A stretch of DNA of 64,000 nt from Branchiostoma belcheri (lineage: Eukaryota; Chordata; Leptocardii; Amphioxiformes; Branchiostomatidae): assembly GCF_001625305.1 (NCBI RefSeq), contig NW_017803102.1, positions 129,599 through 193,598 of the forward strand. The letters are read 5' to 3'. The notes below the pieces were generated by a model. That model searched no databases. It saw nothing but the letters and a program-made list of their open reading frames with translations, and was not told where the DNA came from. Below, one piece after another: positions 47,659-59,059 of the stretch (position 1 is its first letter; the number at the start of each line of letters is the position of its first letter). The position numbers were made by a program, and so were the translations under genes.

Positions 47659-49518
47659 ATATCTCTGTCTCTACCTTAAGGCCGGAGAAGACGTCGGCCT
47701 CAGCCTTTAGACCAGAGTGTCTGGAGTCCTGATAGTGTTGGTTTGTGTAGATACTAAACACATCAGGCGGAGGGATCTCATTCACATCGAGTTCCTCGTC
47801 ACTACGAAACGCCACGTAGCAGGACTCTCTCTCCGCCTTCTTTTTCTTCTTCTGCCTCCGCGCAATTCTGCGGGCTCTGCTCTTGCGAGCACCTATGACG
47901 GCACTCCAGACCAGTATGCCCAGTAAAACCACCCCGACTATCGAGCCAATGATGTACACTTTTGTGGTCACCTATAGTGTTTGTTTCCGATCCGTCTGTA
48001 TCGTCAACCATCTCATTTCCATTTACATTTATCGTGGGTCTCGCCTGTGTGTCCTCGTTTCTGTTTGGCTTTTGCTCAGGCGTCTGTGAAGCGTCGTTAG
48101 GGACCCAGGTATCTACGCTTACCTCGCGAACTTTGCACTCCCCTAAATCTTGGGCATCGCCGGCAGCGTCAGAGTTAGCCGCCCTGGACTGCAGACGCGC
48201 CATTCTTCCCGCGAGAGACGGCGGGATTCTCGCGCTCGACGTGATTCTAGATGACGAGATTCGGCGAGAGTTAGTTTTACCGCATGCGTAGATGCCGGAA
48301 CCGTCCGTGGTGACGTCCGTGACGTTGACGCTGCCATCACCGGAGATCTTCACACTCAGCTGGAACGATCCGCTTCTTATTGTGGAGCCCGTCTTCCAGA
48401 TCGGAGTGGTGTCTCGTCCGGTAAGGCACTCCAGGTCTTTTTCACCCCCCTCCGTCATGTTAATCTTCAGGTTCGCGACCGTCGTCTTTCCCCCGGACAG
48501 GCGAGGCTCTCTTTGTTTAAGTTGACCAGCTGCTGCCCCCTCGAGTCGGCGGGGGGAGGTGCATCTGCCGCAGTCCGTACAAGTCGCGTTACGCTCGCTG
48601 CTGTGGATCCACTCCAGAAGCCACGTCATCTCACAGCTGCAGTTCCAGGGATTGTTCTGGAGATTCATGTTTCTCAGAGAGGGGGTCATATCAAAAAATA
48701 CCTTCCGGCAGATAGGTGAGAGAGTTGTGGGACAAGTTCAGGACAGTCAGAGATTTGAGTCCTTCAAAAGCGTTCACATCGACGCTCGTTATACGACACG
48801 ACACGAGCAACAGTCTTTCTAACCTGTCCAGTCCGCTGAAGGACTTCTGGCTGATGGTTTTGAGCGAGTTTCCTGACAGATCTAACTGTTCTAGGTTGCT
48901 CAGATGTGTAAGGAAAGGCACACTGGAGAGACTTGCTACCGCCATGTTCAAGTTCACCAAGCTGCTCAAGCCGGCAAACATGTTTTCCGATGTTATCCTG
49001 AGTTCGTGCAGTTCCCCAATGTCTAAGTGCCTCAGGTTCGGCAGCTGTGAGAATGCGTAGTCATCCAGACAGACGATCGGGTTTCCCCTCAGCCAAAGTT
49101 CCTCCAGGTTGCTCACGGCGCTGAACGTTCCCCTGGGAATGTACGTTAGCCTGTTGTTGTACAACTCCAATATGTGCAGATTGTTCAGACCGTTAAACGC
49201 ACCGTCTTCGATCCTTCCTATCAGATTGTCGCCGAGATGCAGGTTTTTCAAGTCCACGTAATCGGCGAACTGGTCTCTCGGTATTCTGGAGATGTTGTTA
49301 TTCTGAAGGTTCAGGTACAAGACGGAGTCGGGGATTCCACGAGGGATTTTCGTCAAACCCTTCCCGTTACAGTGAACGTTTTCGAACGACCCGCTACAGT
49401 TGCACAGGCGAGGGCATATGAGAGTTTCGACACATCCAAACAGCGTGTACAAAGCTGCCATGGCGATACAGAATTTCTCTCCGTTATTAAATGATGTACG
49501 TACCTCGTTTAGCGCCAT
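47657..49518 (-). CDS. LRR-Ig transmembrane adhesion receptor, LRRC4/netrin-G-ligand-like (two frame breaks)
   Basis: Predicted type I cell-surface receptor of the LRRC4 (NGL) synaptic-adhesion family; about 619 residues once the two single-base breaks are bridged, close to the 640-650 typical of vertebrate LRRC4 proteins. Residues 1-34 are a signal peptide (hydrophobic core about 16-34; Met20 is an alternative start). LRRNT cysteines are C35, C39, C41 and C50. About nine LRRs of 22-25 residues run from about 57 to 288, including the LWLRGNP and LDIGEL segments that resemble LRRC4. The LRRCT begins NPWNCSC (about 289-340). One Ig domain has C364, W374 and C412 within DGSGIYAC. A Ser/Asn-rich stalk leads to a transmembrane helix at about 520-543, then RKSRARR and poly-Lys, then a 76-residue tail ending ETEI, a class I PDZ ligand. 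Several N-glycosylation sequons are visible. The coding region is intronless, as in vertebrate LRRC4 genes. An AATAAA overlaps the stop codon (47653-47658). Family assignment is strong; exact orthology is inferred. Confidence 0.88.
47971..47972 (-). other. Frame break 2 in the receptor gene, just before the transmembrane helix
   Basis: The Ig/stalk frame reads past a CC dinucleotide (GG in the coding sense) into an unrelated basic peptide. Removing one base joins the stalk (TNTI) directly to VTTKVYIIG, a perfect hydrophobic helix followed by a basic stop-transfer stretch and a PDZ-type C-terminus. Again most likely a sequence error. Confidence 0.7.
48693..48698 (-). other. Frame break 1 in the receptor gene (A6/T6 homopolymer)
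   Basis: A run of six A on the plus strand (six T in the coding sense) puts a stop codon right after the ninth LRR. With one base fewer, the frame runs straight on into the last LRR turn and the LRRCT (NPWNCSC). A one-base homopolymer miscount is the simplest explanation; a genuine inactivating mutation is the alternative. Confidence 0.75.
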
Positions 49519-52500
49519 GATGTCTGCCTATGACGTCCTTTGAAATCAGGCCGATTGCCTCCGGGTTTCCTGTCGCGATGAATGACCACTACAATGCCAA
49601 CAACATCGAGGATCACACAAGTACGTAGAGATGTCTTCCTCCGTTGTAATAATACCGAGGAGGTGTTTTTTGTATCCATGGACTTTGCTTTAATGCTGAA
49701 GAATAATCATCCGTCCCACTCTCACGTAGCTACGCCCTCTGCGAAGGTCACGATTTCCCAGTCGCGATGAAATTATTTTGTGTTTTCGTATGTGGAGTGC
49801 AGCACGCAGAATGGAGAAGGTGGCGGCACCACCCCAGCAAGACGGTAACTGGCAATCAAACGCAGGCTTGCCTCCCACGCACGCGGCACCGGCAGGCGAT
49901 GGGACGATTACCTGGCAGGGAGCACGGGACCACAGCGTGCTGCCGAGGCGCTTCAATCAGGCCCGAATCACACAATTAGCCGAGGACATCTGCGGGCTTG
50001 CTGCCGACAAAGGATCCCGCGGAAACCGTATAAATGTGCAGGATGTCGGACACGCGTAGGTAGGCTGCTCTCCTTTGAGCTGCTGGAAATGCCCTGGTTG
50101 TGAAGTGTTGCTTGCTGGAGACACAGACCGTCCAGATGTATGTATGACTCAGCTGATATTCCCACTAGTTATCTCATGGAGCCAGCCTAACGAACAGACG
50201 AAAGTCCTCCGGGGGCGTCAAAACCACGGGCAGCTATACCCAACACCTCTTCCCGGACTCCAAAGAATCTGGTTAAAGCCTATATTGGTCTCCAATGGGC
50301 AGATTAAGCCTCGCAACTGACCCCTGGAAGGAGAAAAATGGAGGCAGAATAGCCTTGTGAGTTGTAATGTTGGGATGGGATGGCACCCCCTGTTGCTTCA
50401 CAATCACGATATGTGCGAAGTAACGGATGGCGCCGGGTGCCTCGCCATGGCCAGCCAACCGAGATGATATGCTACACAGGTATTCTCGGAACGACCGTAA
50501 CCGTGCGGCAGCAAGGTTTGCAATAGATGGTGATCCTAATCCATTCCCTCCATGCACGCCAAGCGGGGAGGCCTCAACACCTTACCACGTAAATTATAGC
50601 GCGTGTGTGAGAGTGAAACATAGCCGAGAAGTCATTACGTCTGATATATAGAGTAGCTGCTTCCACAGGCAGGAAGATATCTAGCTATCGAGGTTCATGT
50701 ATTCGACATGTCAATAGCACTTTGTACATTCACGTAGGCCTGGCGCCTCTGTTACCAACTCAACCTTATCACAAGATAACGATGCTTACAGAGTATTCAA
50801 TACACATCCGTCTTCTGACCGAGCACACAAAAAGCTAGCTAGTAATCTGCAAACGTACCTGGTGTTCTGGAAGACTGTAGACGGTACGTAGGTGTTCCGA
50901 GATTGCAATGTGGGTCTTAATTGCAGGCGGGTCTTGACCCCAACACTCTCTGGAGTCGTCGGTTATGACGCCTGGTCATTCGCTACCAGTGTTGGGTTGA
51001 ATCGTTATTTTGGATGCACACAAACACGTTGGCGACGCGCCACGGCGTCCCGTGCTATCAGTCGATGAGATCTTGCGAGGCAAAAGGCGTCCAAAATTCG
51101 CCGCATGACAAGTGTCCGGAATTTTGTGATGAATACTTGGGACCGGGTCGGCACACAACGTGCTATGCTATCGACGGTTGATCGTATATCGTCTGCAGTT
51201 GGCGGAAATGCAAATCGTCAGTTCATCAGTGGTATCGACTGTCCCAGCTGCCCTTAACTCGTTAAGCCTTTGATGAGTGGCAGGTTTAAGATATCATGTC
51301 TAGGCGGCCAGCTGTCCGGCAAGAAACGCCCGCTCGCATCTCCATCATTTGTTCCAGTAGGCGGAGGGAATCTCCTTTCGTCTGGTGGTCTCTAGGTGTC
51401 TGGTGATATGTTCGGCTCTTCCACCGCGGCGATTCCTCATTCTGAGAGAGTAGTTCGGCGCAATCCCCAGCGGTCGTGGGTACGATTCTGCAGCGAGCGG
51501 ACAGTTCATGGGTCAGACTGCGAGCAGTGCGTGTTTTTTCCCCTCTGTGTGAATCCTGTCACTGCCGAAGGGCCGTGGGCTGGACCTGCAACAGGGGAAA
51601 TGAGTATAGATGAGTTGCTCACATAATCGACCAAAACAATCGGCTTTCTGATCTTCCGAGACCGGTTCTGTTAGTCTTCCAATAGCTTTAAATCCCCTCG
51701 GAGCGTAATGACGTAAGAGGACCTCTGTAGCAGGAGATTACCCGGTAACAAGCATAAAAACAGTCTGCTGTAACAGAGATACAGGGCCCTGCAATTGGAA
51801 AACTCGCCCCTCGTCCTACCGATATCGACAAAGCAAATCACTTATTTGGTATTGCCGTCCACTGCAGCTTATCGCGTCTCGTACAATTACGGGTTTGCTC
51901 CGCTAGAATGACAAATGCTTGTAGGCGGCTATTGCGATGGTATAATTCGTCTCTCAGTTTGCGGCAGATCGATATGTATGGTTAGACCACAGATCCTGAT
52001 AGACCCTCTTCATCTGCATAACCGCCCCCTCCCTAATTCATCCTACCTATGCTTATAAACATCGCGGCTACGCACCTAGAGTGCATTATGGGTGATAGAG
52101 AGACCTGCAACTAACCCAGCGGTGCTAATATCAATGTTATAAGCCGTAATATACATTTGAAAAACTGCTCCTTATCCACTAGCACAGGAGGTCCCTGGGT
52201 ACATGAAAAGGACTCGGTTGGCTTCTATTATCGGGCTATACATTTGATTGGCATAAGTAATTAATCATGCACCTTCGGCAAACGAACGCGGAAGGAGAAA
52301 CCTTCCCGCCGCTTGTGTGGATTTGTTTTGCCGGACAATCGATTGGAAAACACTCTCTCTGATAACAGGGCGGGGAGGTGTTAACGGGAGGTGTGAGAAA
52401 AATACCAAATAAGGGCGGGTTGTTTGTTTACCGAGATGAAAGACTTGGCGCATAACAAGAGGCTATTCTAACCAAGGGGAGAAAATACAAAAGTTAAACA

Positions 52501-52760
52501 ACGACATTTCAGAGTCTGACATAGGCGTTATCATGGTTTCATTAAGTCTAGGCTTCTATAGTTCTCTTGGAAAATTATTTTGTCTTCAACCTGTATATAA
52601 TATTTATTGGTCTTTTAATCCTGCGCCTGTATAACGTATTTTAGAATGTATACCTGTTATTTGTAATATATCGATTCTTTGTTAATCGGTTAACAATTCA
52701 GCTTTTAACTGCGAAGAACCAACAAGATGACAATGGATGATATAATTGATGATAAGTACA
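49519..52760. other. Unique, relatively GC-balanced DNA upstream of the receptor gene; no convincing gene
   Basis: This stretch has little of the tandem repetition or MITE sequence seen elsewhere. It lies 5' of the minus-strand receptor gene, so it should hold its promoter and perhaps enhancers. I found no convincing TATA box at a fitting distance. Short ORFs at 49811-50059(+) and 51396-51626(+) have no recognisable domain. Nothing else can be supported. Confidence 0.4.
49811..50059 (+). CDS. Short unrecognised ORF divergent from the receptor gene
   Basis: An 82-codon open frame from ATG (MEKVAAPPQQDG) to TAG begins 293 bp from the receptor start and points the other way. It is more GC-rich than its surroundings, and GTAGGC just after the stop could serve as a splice donor. 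No domain, signal peptide or membrane segment is seen. It could be a first exon, an upstream regulatory stretch or chance. Confidence 0.12.
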   Translation: MEKVAAPPQQDGNWQSNAGLPPTHAAPAGDGTITWQGARDHSVLPRRFNQARITQLAEDICGLAADKGSRGNRINVQDVGHA

Positions 52761-52764
52761 GTCC

Positions 52765-53110
52765 AGCATCCTAACTGATATTGCATCCATGCCAATTTAA
52801 GTTTAAAATGTACCGAAAGCGATAAAATGAAATTTTGGTAATCAAACTGAGATATAGAATATTCTGTAGTACCCATAATATAATGCAAAAAATACATACT
52901 AGCATCCTATAACTGATATTTAGAGGTGCATACAGGCCAATTCAACTTAAAAATGTACCGAAAGCGATAAAATGAAATTTTGGTGATAAAACTGAGATAT
53001 AGGATATTCTGTAGTACCCATAATATAATGCAAAAATACAGACTAGCATCCTATAACTGATATTTAGCGGTGCATACAGGCCAATTTAACTTAGCAAAAT
53101 TAATGTACCG
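52765..53110. repeat. ~145-bp tandem repeat, three units, with an inverted copy at 53610-53760
   Basis: CTAGCATCCTATAACTGATA, ATGTACCGAAAGCGATA and AATGAAATTTTGGT recur in direct order at about 52765, 52905 and 53045. The same marks occur in reverse complement at 53610-53760 (CAAAATTTCATTATGTTTCT). Confidence 0.8.
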
Positions 53111-53297
53111 AAAGCGATATAATGAAATTTTGGTAATCAAACTACTGGGATATACGATATCCTTTGTGCAGGGAAAATTGTGGCGTTGGAATCAAAGACT
53201 GTGTGTGCCGGTTATAAAGATTGTATGCAGTGTTCGCACACTCCGCGGGATTGTAACAGCGGCAGTAAAACGCACAGCAGTGCCTGATTAAGCAGCG

Positions 53298-53374
53298 CAT
53301 TATTGTCAAGCTCCTCTGTGGTCTACCCAATTAAGACGGGACAAAAACAGTGAAATTCTGCCTGATCAGAAGCC

Positions 53375-53450
<76 letters not shown>

Positions 53451-53605
53451 CAAATGATGCTGTGCAAAGACATAAATTTTAGATTTATAAAAAGGAACAA
53501 AAACGCAACCGCCTAAGCTTAAGGACAGCATTATTGTCAAGCTCCTCTGTGGTCTACCCAATTAAGACGGCACAAAAACGTTGAAATTCTGCGCTATCAC
53601 GAGCT
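53298..53605. repeat. Duplicated ~80-bp block around a CA/TA microsatellite
   Basis: TTATTGTCAAGCTCCTCTGT with GTCTACCCAATTAAGACGG occurs at 53305-53370 and 53530-53600. (AC)n then (AT)n lies between at about 53377-53450. Confidence 0.8.
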
Positions 53606-54239
53606 TGATACACGAACCTGATATCTGATATCGTACATCTCAGTTTGATTACCAAAATTTCATTATGTTTCTATCGCTATATTCGGTACATTTGCTAAGT
53701 TAAATTAGCATGGATGCACCTCTAAATATACATTAGGATGCTAGTCTGTATTTGTGCATTATATGAGATCAAAAGATACTGTGCAAAAACGTAAATTTTA
53801 GATTGATAAAAAGGAACACAAAACGTAACCGATAAACCCTAAACCACTTGCGGCGTTAAACTCCCTCTGGGTGCATAATGAAGAAATAGATGCAACAGCT
53901 TCAGTTGCAGAATGAAAGATGGTATCTCTTAAATCCTAGTGCTTGGAGTCTATTATTAGGTACCGTCTTTTAGTTATATCAAACAAATGCCATACCTATT
54001 TACTAGAATGTGTATATAAGACCTTTAGCAAACGGGATCTTTTTAATTAGCGACGTCTTACTGGGAACTGTCTTAACTAAGTACAGCACATCGCTAAATG
54101 ACGGGGGCAATTTACTCAATGACCTACTTTGGCCGCCATGATTAATATCGAACCCAGTGTCCGGTGACCCGGAACTGAAACAAAGGTCAAACTTGTGGCT
54201 TTCCGGTGGCAACAATCCCCGCTTTATCGATAAATGCCT

Positions 54240-54960
54240 CCCGATGAACTCTAGATGCCCAGACATAAACTTCACGACGGCGAGGTGAGGGATAAGAAGA
54301 CATTTAGTCGCAAGGTACAATGTACATTGTATTGTTGTAATAATGACGCCACATTATGCACTTTACTTCTTACAGGTAGCCCCTCCCTCCCATACCCTAC
54401 TAACTGCCGTATCTTTGATATTGTGTTCAACTATATTCATCACTCTGGAAGATTTAAACAATCACATTAACGCTATAGGTGGTATTGGTGCGCCAGCCAC
54501 TTTCATTTTATGTTTATGTTATATTTTATGTCATCTTTATGTTTACATTTGTATTATGTTTTATGAGCAGCGGATTCACATAAGCACAACAAGTGCTTCC
54601 TATCTAATGCTAAAAAATCCATGTAAAAAAAATAAAATGAAATATACTTTTAGCACTCAGCATTAGAATGTAGCGGTTCAGTATTCAATACATATTTTGG
54701 TAATCAAGCTACCGAGGAACTTCTGATAACCAGACATGAATTTCACGTAAAGGGTGAGGAATGTAAGAAGAGATTTAGTCACAAGGTATATCGTATTGTT
54801 GTAATACATAGACTTTTAGCACTTAGCATTAGAATGTAGCGGTTCAGTATTCAATGCTCCATATTTTGGTAATCAGACTACTGATGAACTCCAGATACGC
54901 AGACATGTTCTCTAGAAGAGATTTAGTCGCAAGGGAGTCATCAAGGTCTTTAATACAATT
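54240..54960. repeat. Diverged dispersed/tandem repeat, three copies
   Basis: GATTTAGTC(A/G)CAAGG-type sequence with CCAGACAT(A/G)AA recurs at about 54250, 54720 and 54880, and TTAGCATTAGAATGTAGCGG recurs at 54658 and 54823. Confidence 0.6.
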
Positions 54961-55684
54961 CTGAGTCGTTAAGTTGAGCCGCAGTGTCGGTCTATCTTAT
55001 CTACATCTTACAGGTATCATATGGTGCATACAAAACAATTTGTTTTCTACTAAAAGTTGCATCACTAAATCTGCCACGATTATCGTTGCGTTATAAAATT
55101 CATTAATGATGGTATTTCTATCATTATTAATGGGGTTTTGTCTGGGTTTCATTTAGCATTTCTGTACATACCAACACTAAATCAACAATAGGTTTAGTGT
55201 TGCAGTTTTCAATTCTGTATCATTATATCAATCTTGTAGACATACATATAATGTTGCCTAAATGACATATTACAACATGTACAACATTAAAATAAACATA
55301 TATATAGATACATACATGTACTTCTAACATATACAATATGAACTGTACATCCCAGACATAACAAGTATCATTCTGATGATACAGTCTGATTAGAGAGTGA
55401 TATTTTATAAGTGACAATAAATATTATGACGGTATACTGCTGTATACGGTCCACTAAATGACGTTAATGTACAGTTTGATAACACTCAAGAATTGCGTGT
55501 TTGACGATCGGTGTGTCAAATTTAATAAGGAAGATAATTTACTCGGAAGTAACGCAAAATGCATTGAAATCACATCTATTGCATCCAACCTTTTAGTAAA
55601 CAAAGCTATTGGAGAATAACTTACAAAATATTGCCCCTATCATTATCAATGTGAGTATGGTCTTATTTACATTCATTAACTAAA

Positions 55685-55980
55685 AGGAATCAGGACGACT
55701 CGGACCATTACCAACTCGGCCCATCGCAAATTTGGTCAACTCGGCCCACCACCCTGGTCAACTCGGCCCACCATCAAATCAACCATGTTGACTATGAGAT
55801 TTTTTGAAGTCCCAAACCGCCGGTGCATGGGCAATCAACATGATTTTATAGAGACCACGTCTTTTCGTTAGACAACTTCGAACTCTAGACTTTGAGGTTT
55901 TTTAAAGTCAAACCCGCCTGCGCTTGGGAAATCAACATGGCTTTAACCGAGACCACGATTTTTTGTTAGACAACAAAACT
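55685..55980. repeat. CAACTCGGCCCA minisatellite and adjoining ~100-bp tandem duplication
   Basis: Three to four copies of CAACTCGGCCCA (55709-55770) are followed by two ~100-bp units (about 55795 and 55893), each with GAGACCACG and GTTAGACAAC. Confidence 0.7.
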
Positions 55981-56019
55981 ATTAAATTGTTTGGCTATAA
56001 CGTTATAACATCAAGAGTT

Positions 56020-56039
56020 ATATATATATATATATATAN

Positions 56040-56093
<54 letters not shown>

Positions 56094-56108
56094 TAGTAAG
56101 TAGTAGTA

Positions 56109-56156
<48 letters not shown>
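56020..56156. repeat. (TA)n microsatellite
   Basis: Two long TA tracts split by ACTAGTAAGTAGTAGTAG, with one N at 56039. Confidence 0.95.
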
Positions 56157-56159
<3 letters not shown>

Positions 56160-57710
56160 GTTTCAAATCCCACTACTACTCAAGACACAGCTTCTTGCAT
56201 TAGATTCTATGTTTCCCTTTTTGCTATACCGAACTGGGAGGTAATGTCACGTTGCATATTTTTAATGCCTGTTATTTTACCAAATGAAGTAATTGTAATG
56301 GCATTCGGCATTGTGAACGCGATTGGCATATACACTAACGTGTGGGATTATAATATTATATTAAAAGTACTAACAGCTTAAATATTATGCAGTGTTTTTA
56401 TCGGCCCAAACTGCCAAACTTCTAAAACGGCCCAAACCTGTGCTATCCCTTCTTGTTTAAATAATTAAGATATGTTAGGTTTTATTCGACATTAGGTCTT
56501 ATCCAACATTTATTTTATTGTTTGTTACTCTCTTTATGTAGTTTGCCATGTGCAATTGTCGTGCAATAGAGTTCTTCTATTAATGAATAAGCCTAAAATA
56601 TCATGATTAATTCCCCTCCAGTCACCCAGAGGACGCTGCCATATGCATGCCGTCCTGCCCTTCCCCTCTCAGCTGCGTGTCGCCGGCGTTAGCTGATAGA
56701 TATTACAGAGACTGACGTCTTACATCGCCTCGTGTGACCCCCTGATACAGCGGAGTATGGCAACATTTCTGGAAACACAGATAAACCATGACTTCTAAAA
56801 TGAAGTCCTTTTCGTTTCAATAACCGGGTGTTAACCCCTGGTCCACCTGGCGTCTAGCTAGGACGTGCTCAAAATGTCTGATTCTCTGTTAGAGAGAGGA
56901 AGGCCCTGTTTCAGGTGGGGTGCAGCGGACTCTTTGTCAGTGTCGTAGTCATGATTTCGTTTCGTTTATTTCGATACCCTTTAGTCCATGACTAGTCTTC
57001 CAGGGTTCAAAACATATAAACATACGAATATACTGACAACAACATTAAAAGAGAATGATCATCCCAAATTATATACAGGTTAAACAAAACGATCATGACT
57101 TAAAGATATGATGACATTGATCAAATTTGAAAAAAAAGTAGATGAGAGCAGTGTTTTTGCAAGCATGTTAGTACAAAATGTTCAATATCCTATTAGAAAG
57201 CGGTATACCATGTTTCAGGTGGGATACAGCAAACTCTTTGTCAGTATCGAAGTCTTAGTTACATTGATCAAATTTGAAAAGGTGGGTGAGGGCAGTGTTT
57301 TTGCAAGCATGTTCGTAAAAAATGTTTAATAACCTATTAGAGATAGGTAGGCCAATTGCCCTCTTTCGCAATGCTTCAGACCCAAGTGTTGATTGTTGTT
57401 TTATACATTTCACTGCGGACTGCCCTGCTCATGCATATAGAATCCAAACAAAGTCACCTTAATTGGCCAGAATGTCATTAAATCTCTTCTCCTAACTAGG
57501 TGACGAGAATAACCTTATTTTAAGGTTAACCAAATTAGATATCAAGTGAGATGTCCGAGTCATTAATTTCCCACGTGAATTCCTAACATATTTGTACAAT
57601 TCATTTAAAAGCTACAATGACAGCCAGTACACATAAATGAATGCGATTATCAGATATACGCATCCGTTTTTGATATTATCAACAGGTCAGGGTTGTCGAC
57701 TTTCAGTGCC
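56160..57710. other. No recognisable gene; tandem duplication at ~56875-57330
   Basis: TTTCAGGTGGG(A/G)T(A/G)CAGC near 56910 and 57215 and GTGTTTTTGCAAGCATGTT(A/C) at about 57151 and 57294 mark duplicated segments. ORF 57108-57329 contains the repeated peptide GSVFASM but is not otherwise credible. Confidence 0.4.
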
Positions 57711-57894
57711 CGTTTCTTTCTTTCTAATTAAAACAGCTTCCAATAGGATCGTGTCCTGCTATTAATGAAATTACTTCGAATGATTTTGTTGGTGCAATAG
57801 AGACTGGGGTAATTGAGGGAGACACGCCATTCAATACGATTGCGGTGAATAGGGCTGAAATGACCCACCCCGCGACTCGTGGGACTGATCTATA

Positions 57895-58296
57895 TGCCCT
57901 CAGGGTGAAACAAATGGACTGGTAACGCCACACAATTTAATGTGTTGGTTCTCGGATTTTTTTCAGAAAAATATAAAGCGACAGGGTGCAAACAGGCCTA
58001 GGCATCCTATTATGGCCCAAAATGGTACGATAGGAGCCATGAAGTCAACACACCAGGCTGATTCAAAATTTAAACAATAAATTTTGAACTTTTAATGATA
58101 CCATTGTATTGAAAGATGGAATAACTGTAACAACTAGGATGAAAAGGTCTGTTTTCAACTGTTCAGGGCAAAATATGAGCATTTTGCAGTTGATTCTGAT
58201 TGTTTTTTTACAAATCAGAAAAAAATTAAGCGGGCGAATCCGTTAACCAAGAAGTTAAATTGGCCTGCCCTCAGGGTGAAACAAATGGACTGGTAA
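57895..58296. repeat. Perfect 31-bp direct repeat bracketing ~340 bp
   Basis: An identical 31-bp segment (TGCCCTCAGGGTGAAACAAA onward) lies at 57895-57925 and 58266-58296. The 340 bp between show no TIR or coding sequence. Confidence 0.85.
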
Positions 58297-58514
58297 GTTG
58301 AGGCAAGCTCCGCTCCTCGTCCGGAATTAGATTACCTCGGTGAGTGAGAAGGTTTGTCGGTAAACCTGACGTCTGATTGCGTTTCTACCCACTCCGATTG
58401 ATAAACCTGTGTCATCAAAGTAAATTGATTCTATCATTCTGACAACTATCTTCTTTGAATACGTACACAACGAGTAAAAGGAAGGCAGCCCCGCGTCAGC
58501 CGGCTGTTTGGAGA

Positions 58515-58920
58515 TATGAATCTTTATTGCATATTCCTGCATAAAGGCACATGACCATTTGTGGTCTACAGCATGTAAGACATGAGTACTACATTCTAAT
58601 GCTAAATATTAAAATTGTATCTGTGTACTATTGTTCAACTACTAATAACTATTGTTTCTTCTTTCTTCTTGAAACACAAGCAGACGTGCCTGTATACTTA
58701 TCTACTACAAGTTCATCCTTGCACGACATTAATAGGTACGTGAAAGTGAGCTGCTTTGACATTTTCTTGCATTTCTTGTCTAATTGCAATGTTTTGAATA
58801 GCGAATGGCGCTCGTCTTCATATAGGGAGAGACGAAATCTCCGGACGCTGCGATTGGCGGTCACAAAGCCCGAGACATCGTCTGCATCTTTGCCGAGAGC
58901 CATTGGTCGATTCCAATGAC
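58515..58920 (-). mobile_element. LINE 3' end with C-terminal peptide
   Basis: The minus frame contains LQLDKKCKKMSKQLTF and LMSCKDELVVDKY and ends in a Lys-rich stretch. The 3' end reads TGCAATAAAGATTCATATC. Same family as 59060-59400. Confidence 0.65.
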
Positions 58921-59059
58921 GTCAACGTAGACGTCTAATGAAAGCGATGCCATTTTGTCCTCTGAAGATTGTTTATCATCTCTTGGCCTATTTGTGAAGT
59001 ACAAATGATGGCGTTCCAAGCTGAATTACTCCAGATTTCATCTATGTATTAATGATATG

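Noticed and set aside
47883-49494. Plus-strand ORFs overlapping the receptor gene
   Set aside because: Antisense shadows of the coding strand.
49490-49518. Strong splice donor GAG|GTACGT near the receptor start codon
   Set aside because: The same frame continues directly into the signal peptide and LRRNT, and no acceptor is needed; kept as an intronless gene.
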